From: Eunapius fragilis | Taxonomy: Eukaryota; Porifera; Demospongiae; Spongillida; Spongillidae | Direction: 5' to 3' | Assembly: GCA_963681505.1 (NCBI GenBank) | Contig: OY811975.1 | Coordinates: forward strand, 8,126,135-8,190,134 | DNA length: 64,000 nucleotides | Shown here: positions 54,343 to 64,000 of the stretch, piece after piece | Position numbering within the stretch: the stretch's first letter is position 1 | How the letters are laid out: the number at the start of each line of letters is the position of its first letter | Made by a program: the position numbers and the translations under genes | The notes under the pieces: generated by a model | Database searches by the model: none | What the model was told of the DNA's origin: nothing | The model's input: only the letters and a program-made list of their open reading frames with translations

Positions 54343-56088
54343 ATGGCAGACCGGAAGAGCAACGTCAAAACCTCGGAAAGTGATTCAGAATCAACAGGTG
54401 ACAAAGATTACGAGAGATCGAAACCATCCAAAAAAGCAAAAGGAGCTGCTAAATATAAATGGAAGTTTAAATTAAAGTGGCAAATGAAGTTTCCTTTTGT
54501 GCATCCAGTTCAAGAAGACACGCTAAATCAACAGTGCATGCCAAGAACATTAGAGCAGTACAGAATACAGGAAAACTAACAGATGGCCATGTGCTTTCTA
54601 CATCCAGAAAGGTAAATTGGTCTGTTTTGATATGTACTGTGTGAGATCGAGGTCATACGTGCTGAAGTGAAAATTGCTAATATGCTGGTACAGCATAATA
54701 TACCTTTGGATTTTGCAAACCATTTAAGCCCAGTGATGAATGATATTTTTAAAGGCAGTGCGACTGCATGTGATTATTTGTCTGCAAGGACTAAAACTGC
54801 TTGGAATATAAGCTCCTTATTTCAAAAGTGTGTGGGGATTGTATGAAAGCAGGACCCTATGTTATTGCTGTTGGTGGTTCAAATGATACTGTTGACAGTT
54901 TGAATTTTGCATTTTTTTTAAATACAGAATACAAGAAAGTATTGATACATACATGTATCACTACTAGATGGCTAAGCTTGGAAATTACTGGGGATAGAAC
55001 ATTAAAATTATATCCAGGCCTTAAATCACTTTTCCTATACAAAGGTAAACCATTAGAGTGCAAGAATAATTATTTCAATTTACTTTGAACTTACATTGTC
55101 TTGTAGATGAATGCAAAGCAGTTTCAAAAGACTTATGAAGCATTTTGTTCTCCAGTTACAGAAGTCTATTAAATATTCTATCAAGCCATTTTGCAGTGTT
55201 TCACACACTTAAACAAATTATTGCAAAGGGAAGAACCAACTGTTGGAGTCATCAGTACACAGATCAATGAATTACAGAAGAAGCTATTAAGGAAGTTTGT
55301 TACTGTGGCTGCTATAAGAGATGCTCTAGCATCAGGTAATATTTTGTTTACTCAGACAAGAATGAATTACATGGTTAGTTTATACATACATGAATGCATG
55401 GCCTATAGCTGCACTAATTTAGTAATCTAATACAGATACAGGTTTTTCCCACAAAACAGCTTCTCAACAAGTTAGAAGATGGGGGTGACATCAGCCAAAG
55501 AGAGAGATTACTTTATTATCAAGCTGTACGATGTTTCTACATGCGGGTTGTTCAGTAGGCAATGGAGAACCTTCCTTTTTACAATCCTGTGTTGTAAAAT
55601 GCACAGTTTGTTGATTTTATGCACAGAGATGCCCATATGTTTTAACAAGTTGAATTGTTTGTTGCTAGGTATGTTGTTAATTCTGGTAGTGTGCCTGTAC
55701 ATGATGAAACAATTCTTTATGCAGGTACTCTGAACTGTTGCCATTCATGTCTCCTACAGAAATGAACAAATTAGAAGAGGAGTTTGTAAGCTACCAGTTA
55801 TTACTGCAGAATGAAATCCCTGAAAATGTGTGGACCAAAGCCAAAGTTGATGAAAGTGGTGAAGACTCGTACTACAGAATGGATCTGACCTGGAAATATC
55901 TCAGCTCTGTTAGAAGTATGGCACGTTTTCATTTTCAAGGCTTAGAAAAGTAGCAAAACTTGTTTTACTATTGCCCTCCCCCCCTCCCTCCCCCCACAGC
56001 AATGCAGTAGAGGAGAGGGTTTTTAGCATCATTTCTTAAAACTGCGTTCAAACCTAATCTTTCCTTAGACGGAACTTTGTCAAGTATT
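54343..56088 (+). pseudogene. hAT-like transposase relic, N-terminal and central part
   Basis: Begins MADRKSNVKTSESDSESTGD with basic KPSKKAKGAAKYKWKFK, then NMLVQHNIPLDFANHLSP, VDESGEDSYYRMDLTWKYLS, the dimerisation motif SNAVEERVFSII and SLDGTLSSIL. Many stops and frame changes separate them. Block order matches the relic at 35235-37289. Coding ends at TTAA (56089-56092), exactly where the next element begins. Confidence 0.7.
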
Positions 56089-56092
56089 TTAA

Positions 56093-59000
56093 CACCAGTT
56101 CCATGAGAATCGAATGATTTTTAGGCTTATTTTGTCGAACCTGTATTTTAGAAAAAGGTTTATCCTGCAAAAGCATTTGAAACTAGTAGTCCTACTATCT
56201 GTGTGAGGTTTAGCGCCATTTGTAGCATCTTATCTACTCTTAGTAGTAAGATACATCTGTTTTTAGTTAAACGGTTAATAGCTTCACCGACAAAGGTACA
56301 CTTTTTAAAATAGCCTTTTCGAGCACCAAAAACAGTCTTAATATGCTTAACTACGTATGATGTGTAGCATTCATGCACATTTTAACTGTTTACTTCTGTG
56401 CGAGCATAGCAGCAGCAACGAGTATATCTAGCATCCCTGTGGTGGCTGAGTCTCCAGACCGCTAATTTGTCCGCGCGTAATTTTTTCCCATGTAGCTAAC
56501 ACACATCAATTGTACACTCATTATTGATCAAAAACAGCTGTTTTCAAGTGGTCTATTACATGCCTGAGGAGCTCTGGCTTATTTCCTGTTTGTGTGATGT
56601 GGTGGTGGCTTAGGTATACCTCTAATTCTTCCTTCTTCCAACTAGAGAGATCTTTTTTTACATCTAGATGCTCATAGCTCACCCTTGCCTTCTTCTGCCT
56701 TCCAATTCCACAGCTCCCTCCATCACCTTCAGGTCTTGCATGCTTATAACCAGCAGCTTTTGGAGGCTCAGATTTCCTACCGATTCTCTGGTACACACCT
56801 CTGATTTTGCCTATCAGTGGAAGCTCACTGAGTCTGATTACTTTCTGCAACTGCAGCTCATCTAGCCTGGCAAAAACGCCATCAGGAGAGATCTTCTCTT
56901 TTCCCTGACCATTACTCTCACCGATCTTCCAACAAGTATGTATGACACCATTAACCATTGGGTCAGCTCTGGTTGCATGGCCTTTTTAGTATGTGCCCAA
57001 CCAGCAAAGAAATTTTGCTCAACAGTTGTACAGGGTGCCTGGTTACCAAACAAGTTTGATGCTCTGCAAATAGCACCATTCACCGAAAAATCCATCCTAG
57101 TCAAAAGTCCATTGGCATGCTGCATTGCAGTGCTGAGGACATCTCTACGCATCATTGCCCCACAGCAAATGTGCTTCTCCAGCGACTTTGTTGAATTGAA
57201 ATGGTACAGGCACTCACTACATTGTGGATAAACTTCCTTTATTCTCTTTAATGCCTCCTGGTCCTCTCTTTGCTTAGTCACATGCTCCAGCTCTCGCTGG
57301 CTCATGTGCTTACTTCTCTTCCTATACTGATTCTCATCCTTCCTTGCTTGCATATAACCACTGTTACTGACACTGTTCAATGTCACTGTAACCCCAGTGA
57401 AGTTGATCCCTTCTGCACCCATTGGTGTAATCAGCGAGCAAGCATGACACAAAGAAATTGACACACAAGCTGACGGAGTCTTCTGTCCAAGGCAATTGTA
57501 AAACTGGACTTGTTGCTTTCCTGCTGATGTTACATACTAGAACTCAGAAATTCCTACAACAGTAGGAATAGCTGCAGCATAATATGGAGCCTGAAAGTTC
57601 GGTTTAACCAATAAAACTGTTGTATTGCTCACAGAAGTGTTGATCAGTTTGATATGTCTATCCGCACTAGACATATCAAACCGCATCGATCTAGACCGAT
57701 CCGGCTCCGATTCGCTTAATGTCTATTGTCCTGAGTGTCCACCCGGCATCCACTTGAGTTTGTTGGTGAGAGAAGTGGGTATCACATACATCTTTGCCAC
57801 TTTGGGCCTCGTTTTGATAATAGGCGATGAGCTTTAACCCAGCAGCAGAGCAAACATAAGGAAGGAGCGCGCAGCTTGGTCTGCTTGCCAGCTAAGTTTT
57901 TGGCATTGTCACTCTGGACAATGAGCTTGGTGACAAGGGGGAACTTCTGTTTCAAAGCTGAGCACTATGTTGGCATCAGCCTTTTGCTCCCCATGAATGA
58001 TGCAGTCAAAGTAGTGAAGACTAGGTAGGTGCACCCTCTTTGTTTTGTTCCCCCTCCTCTTCCTCACCCTCATTCTCATCCTTGCCCACTTCTCCCTCTT
58101 GCTCACACTCCTCTTGCTCACACTCCTCTTCTTGCTCACACTCTCTCTTGCTCACACTCCTCATCTTACTCTCACCCTCCTCCTCTTGCTGATCCTCCTC
58201 TTTTTGCTCACCCTGCCCCTCTCTTGCTCCTATTGCTCTCGCTCCAACTGTTCCTGCTCATCATCCTCCTCTAATTCATCCTCTTTTTCTTCCTCCACCA
58301 TGTCATTCTCATCTTCCTCCTGCTCTAATACACCCATTTCTTCAGCCGGAATATCATCCTTTTCTGTACTCTTCATAAGCTGCTGCAATCGCTCTTTATC
58401 AGATGTAGTCGATCTCCACATAGAGTTGATTTTACACTTCAGTGCTCACAGCCTCTTCCTAAGTCTCTGGCTTTATGTACACCCCAGCTCCCCACCATAG
58501 CATCCCTTTTTTGCCATAGTAGGAGTCTCCCCCCTCACGGAATCCTTTTGCAAGGAACCTCTGTTTGAAGTCATACACCATGTAAGCTGTAGAAGAGCCC
58601 ATTTGCACTATTGCTAGCTTCATACGGTGTGCCTGCTGGGCAGCAAGCATTACATGGGCCATGTATCGATATGAGCGGCGCTCACATTGGTGTATTGTGA
58701 GTAGCACATCTGCAATCTCACTCAGCCTGTTAGGGTCATCATCCAACTTTGCCATAGCTATACACTGCAGCTTATCATAAAACTGGAATGGACTTCGACA
58801 GGCACTGCAGCACAAGTGACCACCAGGCTTGGGACTTCTGACAGACACTAGGTCCAGTGAAAAGATTGGAGAGTGTGTGGTAGTGCAATCATTCTCCATC
58901 ACTTCTGATCCCTTTGTTTGTGCACAGCAATGGAGCTGTCTTCGTACCAGATCCACAAACTCCTTGTGTGTTTGGTTCATCAAACAGATCGGGTTGTGAG

Positions 59001-60627
59001 GCCAACTCCTCCACTTTGGTGTACACTGTCAGCTGTTCGGCTTCATGGTCCTGAACCTGGTGAGTGTGCTGAGCAATTTCCTCTGACGAAGCCTTCACTC
59101 CCTTACTAGCATGCACTGCATAACCATAGCTCAGGAATGTGAACACTGAGGAGCGGAGTTGATGCAGTTCATTACGTAAAGTATGGTCAATGTCAGAAAG
59201 TGGTGTAATGACATCAATGATTCTGTCAATGATAGAAAAGTTGTCGGTGTGGAAATTATATGTAGTCTACTCCAGCACAGGCCTCTTGCTGCTTTCCACC
59301 ACCAGTTATGTGTTTCACAATGGAGTAAAATATAGACTGTCCAATGGGTGGCCTTCTGGGCATTACCTCCTTCTGCTTCACAACATAGCCCCTGTATAAT
59401 GTAGCAACATCACGCTTTAGGACCAGTGACCTCATTGCAAACACATGATCCAGTCCCTTCCACCTTGGATCTCTATTAGGAATGAGTTTCTTGGCTTGCC
59501 AGGCAAGACGACCTATATTATCATCACTGTAAATGAAGTCTACAGCAAAGTGGACAGAATCACTAGGCACATGAGATTGTGTCTGGCTATACTCTTGAAG
59601 AGATACTCCATGTGTAATGTATAGCCTATCAACTTTGTCTTGGAAAGCCAAACATATTTGTTGCTGATGTTGAGCAAAGAGGTAATGTATGCATGAGGAA
59701 TGTCAGCAAAAGGTACCAGAAGCTTCCCTGCAGGAATGCTTGTGTAGCGTTTTTCATGCCATAACATATCCCGGATGGTATTGGGAATTGAGTTGAGCAC
59801 TTCCGGCAAGATGCTGCTTGAAGAACCAAAACTGGCCGCTTGATTCTCACAGTCCTCGGGCTCTTCTATGGTAGTTGTTATGGACTGAATGCTGAATGCC
59901 ATCTTCAAATCACCCTTTATCTGGCAGCAGCATTAGTGCCCAGGTCTTTGCACCTCTTCTGAATACATTTTCAACCCGATTTATAGCAGCAACATCAACC
60001 CCACTCGGGACACTAGCACATTGTACTTCGCAGTGAACATCTATTTGTGAGAGTCGTCACACAGCACTTTCGTACCCCTCGTCACAGCCCATGAGTTCCA
60101 TAACCTTCAAAATGTGAGCCAGAGATGCATGCTCAATTGGATCATCATCTTCCACAGCTATAACCTCACTGTCAACAGCATCGTTTTGATTATGATGTAC
60201 CCGCGCTTGGCGTTCAGAATTTAACCGCTGTGGCTCAGAACGAGACAAAACCATCGCCTTTCGTGGTCGACCATGCGCACAAGCAGCATTTCGTGCAGTT
60301 TGTTCTTGCATCGCATTTGTTACATACGGGCTTCTTGTGTATCGCAGAACAAGGGAGAGACACCATACGCGCATGCACAAACTGTATGAGAAAAAAGTGT
60401 ACCGATCTGCTTTCGAAGCATCAACGAACAGGGACACGAGACAGATAGACCAGGTTTAAGTAAGTAGTGCAATACATGTATGTTACAAGCCTAAAAATGA
60501 TATGAAATGACACACAAAATGTCAGCCTATAAGAAAAAGTGCCTTCTAGCTGATACCCTACTTTTCCGACTATTTTTTAAAAAGGTCTGTTCGACAAAAC
60601 ATTAATTCGATTCTCATGGAAGCGGTG
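56093..60627 (-). mobile_element. 4.5-kb TTAA-flanked DNA transposon
   Basis: Inverted ends CACCAGTTCCATGAGAATCG and CACCGCTTCCATGAGAATCG with a further shared TTTTGTCGAAC about 20 bp inside. TTAA lies directly outside both (56089-56092 and 60628-60631). The host reading frame (SSIL before, IKLANPEP after) becomes continuous if one TTAA and the element are removed. TTAA is the target of piggyBac and Kolobok superfamilies. Confidence 0.88.
56521..60437 (-). pseudogene. Transposase-like gene of the TTAA element (cysteine cluster, DDE-like core, C2H2 finger, SAP domain)
   Basis: Minus-strand blocks from 5' to 3': a cysteine cluster CNKCDARTNCTKCCLC followed in another frame by HGRPRK (60360-60240); MAFSIQSITTTIEEPEDCEN (59908) and RYTSIPAGKLLVPFADIPHA; DSVHFAVDFIYSDDNIGRLA; PGGHLCCSACRSPFQFYDKL (58850); MVYDFKQRFLAKGFREGGDS with YYGKKGMLWWGAGVY (58600-58500); an acidic stretch (58421-58230); YFDCIIHGEQKADANIVLSF then VQSDNAKNLAGK (58010-57890); a C2H2-like finger CSECLYHFNSTKSLEKHIC (57230); and a C-terminal SAP-like motif WKKEELEVYLSHHHI (56630). 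The acidic residues in MVYDFK and QSDNAKN could be two of a DDE triad. At least five frame changes are seen; it may be partly intron structure, but in-frame stops suggest decay. The superfamily is not certain. Confidence 0.6.
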
Positions 60628-60631
60628 TTAA

Positions 60632-60716
60632 CTATAAAACTGGCTAATCCTGAGCCATGTTTTGATTATGCACCTCAGGACATGGTAAATGAAGCAAAAA
60701 TAGCAACAGCTAGTAC
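60632..60716 (+). pseudogene. hAT-like transposase relic, last codons
   Basis: Reads IKLANPEPCFDYAPQDMVNE and a stop, in frame with the segment ending at 56088. It corresponds to KVNQFFDEPCYQFEPS in the other hAT relic. Confidence 0.7.
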
Positions 60717-60946
60717 ATGAGCAGTCATTGATTGTGTGTGCAAAAACTTCTTATATTTTCGTCTTTATCGTTATATGAAACATTCTCACACATATTCTCA
60801 CACATTAATTAAGTGATTCTCACGCAATAATTAATCGAGTCTCACACAAATCCATTAATATAGGTTGGCATCTCTGAAACAGGTGGGATTTCATTTGATT
60901 GCAGTTTTGTTCGCCACTTTTGGTTAGCGAAGTTGTTATTTTCACA

Positions 60947-63607
60947 ATGCCTTCACATCAACAAAAGAGGAGGTCTAACCAACGAGATTACTACCTCCAA
61001 AATCGAGACGGCAAGTTAGAACCCTCTGCAGCACTGTCTGGGAACGAGACCAAAAGCAAACTTCATCATGCACATGTGAGTCCTCCCACGTTCAGTACAA
61101 ATATGCTGATCCTGAACAAAAGCAGTCGTCTGCTCGTGACAGTTTATACAGGGCAGATCCTGAAAAAAAGTGGGTGTCTGTTCGTGACAGCTACAGAACA
61201 GAGCTTATAAGTGGCAGCGTTATGAACAGAATTCCGACGAGATACGAGCTTCACAGAGGCAAAAGTATAAGCTGAATTTAGTGACCAATCAGGTTTCCAA
61301 GAGGAGTGTATACTGGAAAGACCCTTCGTTCAACGAAAAGGGCGCTATATCTGAAACGTCTGGAAGGGAAACGTGAGACGGAGAGAACACAATGGGCTAC
61401 CACCCAAAGGTGAGTTGTAATGCACGATATGTGTGTTTGGCATGGGTATACGTGTAGAGCAGCTGCAATGGTGACATAAACATTGTGTTGTTGCTAGGCA
61501 ATAAATAGGCAAATCTTGGTAAAGGCTTCATTCCGCCAAAGCGTGAAGGTCCAGCTGCACCCAAATATGTGGTTCTAGCATGTTATAGGGTCATTCCACT
61601 ATGACTTTGTATGGGAGCGTGCTTCACATCTTCAGATAGTGATGCATTTACTCATATTTGTTTGTCTTTGGGTGAATGTTACTTTAACTGCTTATTAAGT
61701 TAATAACTTAAATGGTTTACAAAATATGCTGTCCTGAATAAGTAATTTTTCCGATAAATTTCAACTTGGCAGGCTCATAACTTTTCCATTTTTTGTCTGA
61801 TACAGACATTTTTGACATCAACATGAAGCTAAAGTTAAGTGGATCACATTTAATAATCATTTTTGTGGGTGGTGAAATGGTTAAATAAATATTACGTTTA
61901 CAGCGCTGATTTCAAAATTTGGATGACTTCCGGATTTATGTTGTAGTTTTTTTTTTAATACGAACATCATGGGAAGACTAACATCCCACATTTTCGTTAA
62001 TAAAATTTCAGTTCATAGATAACCCCTGAGAACCGCATTGGTTTGATAATGAGGCAGCCATGAGACAGCCATGTTTTTTTTACTCGGCTTATATTACTGA
62101 AGTGGTGCTAAGTGTGTTATGTAACTATCACACCACAGCTATCAACACTGAGGTCTATGATGATGCAACTTATTTAAAATGAACCCGCCTTTTTGCATTC
62201 TATTTAAAGAACGCACTTAGTCCCTGCCTGCATTGGAAGAACACTCGAATCGCTACATGGACTGTCACAGATGCGATCACTGCTGGTTCACTTATATGGT
62301 TCATGCATGCAGGCGTGATCGATGCTGGGTCACCTTCAAGAAGAAGAGAGTTTTCGGCCGTGGCTGGTTGCTTTTTACTTGCAACAAGAACGAAGCAATT
62401 TATATTTCTATATTCACGCATTATAGACTAGCTTGCCTGAACAGCGCGCCCATTCTTTTAAAAGATGCACTCTTTTTTTTTAAACTCATTTTTACTTATC
62501 TGAGCGCAATTTGTGGCCAGTGTTCTTAGCTGCGGTTCGCAATACTTATGTAACACACTTGTACGTATACACAAACACATACTGCTAAAATATACTGCAT
62601 AACATTTAAGATGGCAGACACTTGTAAAACTTGATGCGGTACCTAGAGCTTGCCTATAAACTGAATTTTCATTTCCAAAAAAAAAACAATATTGATGGTC
62701 CCTTCAATCCTGAAAAAAAAATTCAGTATTTCGATCCAGAAACCATCTCAATTTAGAAATCTGCACTATGATGATAAATTTTATTTCACCCTTTCACCAC
62801 CTACTAAAGTTAAATATATATACAGATTCTACGTACATTGAGCTTCAATTAGATGCTAAAGAAGTCACTACCAGGCAAAAAATGGAAAGGTTAGGAGCCT
62901 GCAAAGTTGCAAACTTTCTGGAAAAATTAATTATTCAGTGCAGTATATTTCGTAAATCATTATGGTTATTAACGTAATAACTGGTTCAAGTAACATTCAT
63001 CCTTAGATGAACAAATATGAATAATTGTATCAGGATCGGAAGATGTGAAGCATACACTTACCCCCACTTATAATGGAATGACCCTATAAGCACTAGTGTG
63101 GTACTGGTTTATAGCTACATGCATGATGTTGTATTCGAAAATATATATAGATAACATTGCTAAGCAATTGCAAGGGGAAGACAATATGTCTGTGTTCATA
63201 AACATGTATGAGGTTATGTACATGTATATTTGTGCTTATACCTTAGTAAATAATCATATGTACTGCTTATTCTGTTGTAAAGATATGCCTTATATGAACC
63301 CAATGATAATTTTATAGTACAAGGGTGGCCTTGAAAAAGCTATTCAGATTAATAGCGCATTGGTAGATCAGTTAAATGATGCCTTTAACAAGACCCATCC
63401 TTGGTTGGCACAAAAGGCACTTACTAGAGTTGGTCGTTTAGCAGTAAGTAAGGTCAGTGGGAATGCTTTACTCACTAAGACATTACAGCTTCGGAGACAG
63501 CATGCAGGTTCATTACTAAAAACTGCATTACATGGTGAAAGGAATCACAGCGGTAGCTCAGAATCTTATTTCTATGACACCTCTTATACTGAGTACAAAG
63601 TTTTCTC
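60947..63607 (+). CDS. Transposon gene with ADPEKK-type repeats, two exons, interrupted
   Basis: Exon 1, about 60947-61409, starts MPSHQQKRRSNQRDYYLQNR and after a frame change reads YADPEQKQSSARDSLYRADP then EKKWVSVRDSY, degenerate repeats of a Y-x-ADPEKK-x-SVRDSY unit that I associate with transposon proteins in sponges and cnidarians. It ends at an AAAG/GTGAGT donor. Exon 2 starts at 63318 after TTTATAG and reads LEKAIQINSALVDQLNDAFN, KVSGNALLTKTLQLRRQHAG. Coding is lost at 63608, where a TIR element begins. The intron carries the element 61586-63087. Internal frame change and truncated 3' end make it a relic or a fragment. Confidence 0.45.
61586..63087. mobile_element. 1.5-kb TIR element, ends TAGGGTCATTCCA
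   Basis: Left TAGGGTCATTCCACTATGAC with GAAGCAC-like GTGCTTCACATCTTC and right, inverted, TAGGGTCATTCCATTATAAG with GCTTCACATCTTCC. Flanked by TA/TATA. It contains no recognised gene. A third such end is at 63607. Confidence 0.75.
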
Positions 63608-64000
63608 GGCGGGTCATTCCATGTCCCGTGAGCCTCAAAAATTGGACGCTACCCTTTAGGTTTTTGAGTAAATGCTCATATTTGTTTGACCTAATATGGA
63701 AGTTACTTTAACGCAATAAATATTTTAATAATGGGAATGGTTACGATATAACACCATCATGAATAATTAATTGTTTTCTACTTTGAAGAGTCATACTGTA
63801 ACTCCATGCTCAGAGAACATGTATGGCTATTTTTTGCATCACATTGATGCTCTCTTAGTGTACAACCGACTATAATATGTTTTTATGGAAGAGGCTAAAG
63901 GGTTAAAGAATAAATGTTTATACAGCACGGGCTTCAATATTTATGTCACTTGCAGAATGAAACACCAAATTTTTTTCCTAAACGGAAGCTGTTCCATTTT
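63607..64000 (+). mobile_element. Start of a second GGGTCATTCCA element, cut by window end
   Basis: GGGTCATTCCATGTCCC, then TGAGTAAATGCTCATATTTG and GTTACTTTAACG, parallel to ACTCATATTTGTTTG and GTTACTTTAACTG at 61650-61690. It interrupts the transposon exon. Confidence 0.65.

Larger units (their letters stand above)
54186..60876 (+). mobile_element. hAT-like element, host of the TTAA element
   Basis: Ends AAGATGCCAAGTCTCGCG (left) and, inverted, CAGAGATGCCAACC (right), with subterminal CTCACAC and CTCACGC repeats like those of the 34652 element. It contains a decayed transposase (54343-56088, then 60632-60716) split by the TTAA element. No exact 8-bp duplication is visible. Confidence 0.65.

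Noticed and set aside
58029..58500. Leu/Ser/His/Pro-rich plus-strand frames
   Set aside because: Complement of the acidic Glu/Asp-rich stretch of the minus-strand transposase-like gene.

Overview
The window is animal DNA from an intron-rich, AT-rich genome packed with transposable elements. A sponge (demosponge) is the best guess. The clearest host gene joins sponge-style ankyrin repeats (core LLSTPGIDVN) to a Roc-COR GTPase and a death-like C-terminus, and large families of such genes are known in sponges. The second host gene is a NIDO plus fibronectin-III secreted protein. No prokaryotic, CRISPR, rRNA or tRNA feature was found. Organism assignment is inference.

Layout. 1-9.7 kb is a mosaic of transposon relics: two C-terminal relics of a reverse transcriptase with a restriction-like endonuclease (one carrying an internal inversion), a small gypsy-type LTR element with intact target duplication (3168-7508), and copies of an unusual hairpin-tailed element, two of which split the gypsy protease. 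9.8-19.1 kb holds the minus-strand NIDO-FN3 gene; its introns contain a 253-bp CT repeat, hairpin copies, reverse-transcriptase scraps and a 0.9-kb tandem duplication. 19.1-28 kb is intergenic, with a deleted hAT element (8-bp duplication ATTAGGGG), a second reverse-transcriptase relic cut by a hairpin-tailed element flanked by a 28-bp direct repeat, and minisatellites.

28.3-52.9 kb is the minus-strand ankyrin-Roc-COR-death gene, open at its 5' side. Each ankyrin repeat is its own phase-0 exon of 102 or 105 nt. Its introns host a complete but dead BEL/Pao retrotransposon (34397-43493, duplication CTGGT), itself carrying a hAT element and a 180-bp TA-flanked MITE, plus a scrap yard at 45.5-47.3 kb.

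53-64 kb is again transposon territory. A degraded hAT-like element (about 54186-60876) has been split inside its C-terminal coding region by a 4.5-kb element bounded by TTAA and carrying a long minus-strand transposase-like gene. A further plus-strand transposon gene with a TIR element in its intron reaches the window end.

The main regulatory and coding story is therefore two interrupted host genes surrounded by, and absorbing, successive waves of nested insertions. Exon limits are read by eye from splice consensus and protein similarity. Family names for transposons rest on motifs recognised from general knowledge; nothing was searched.
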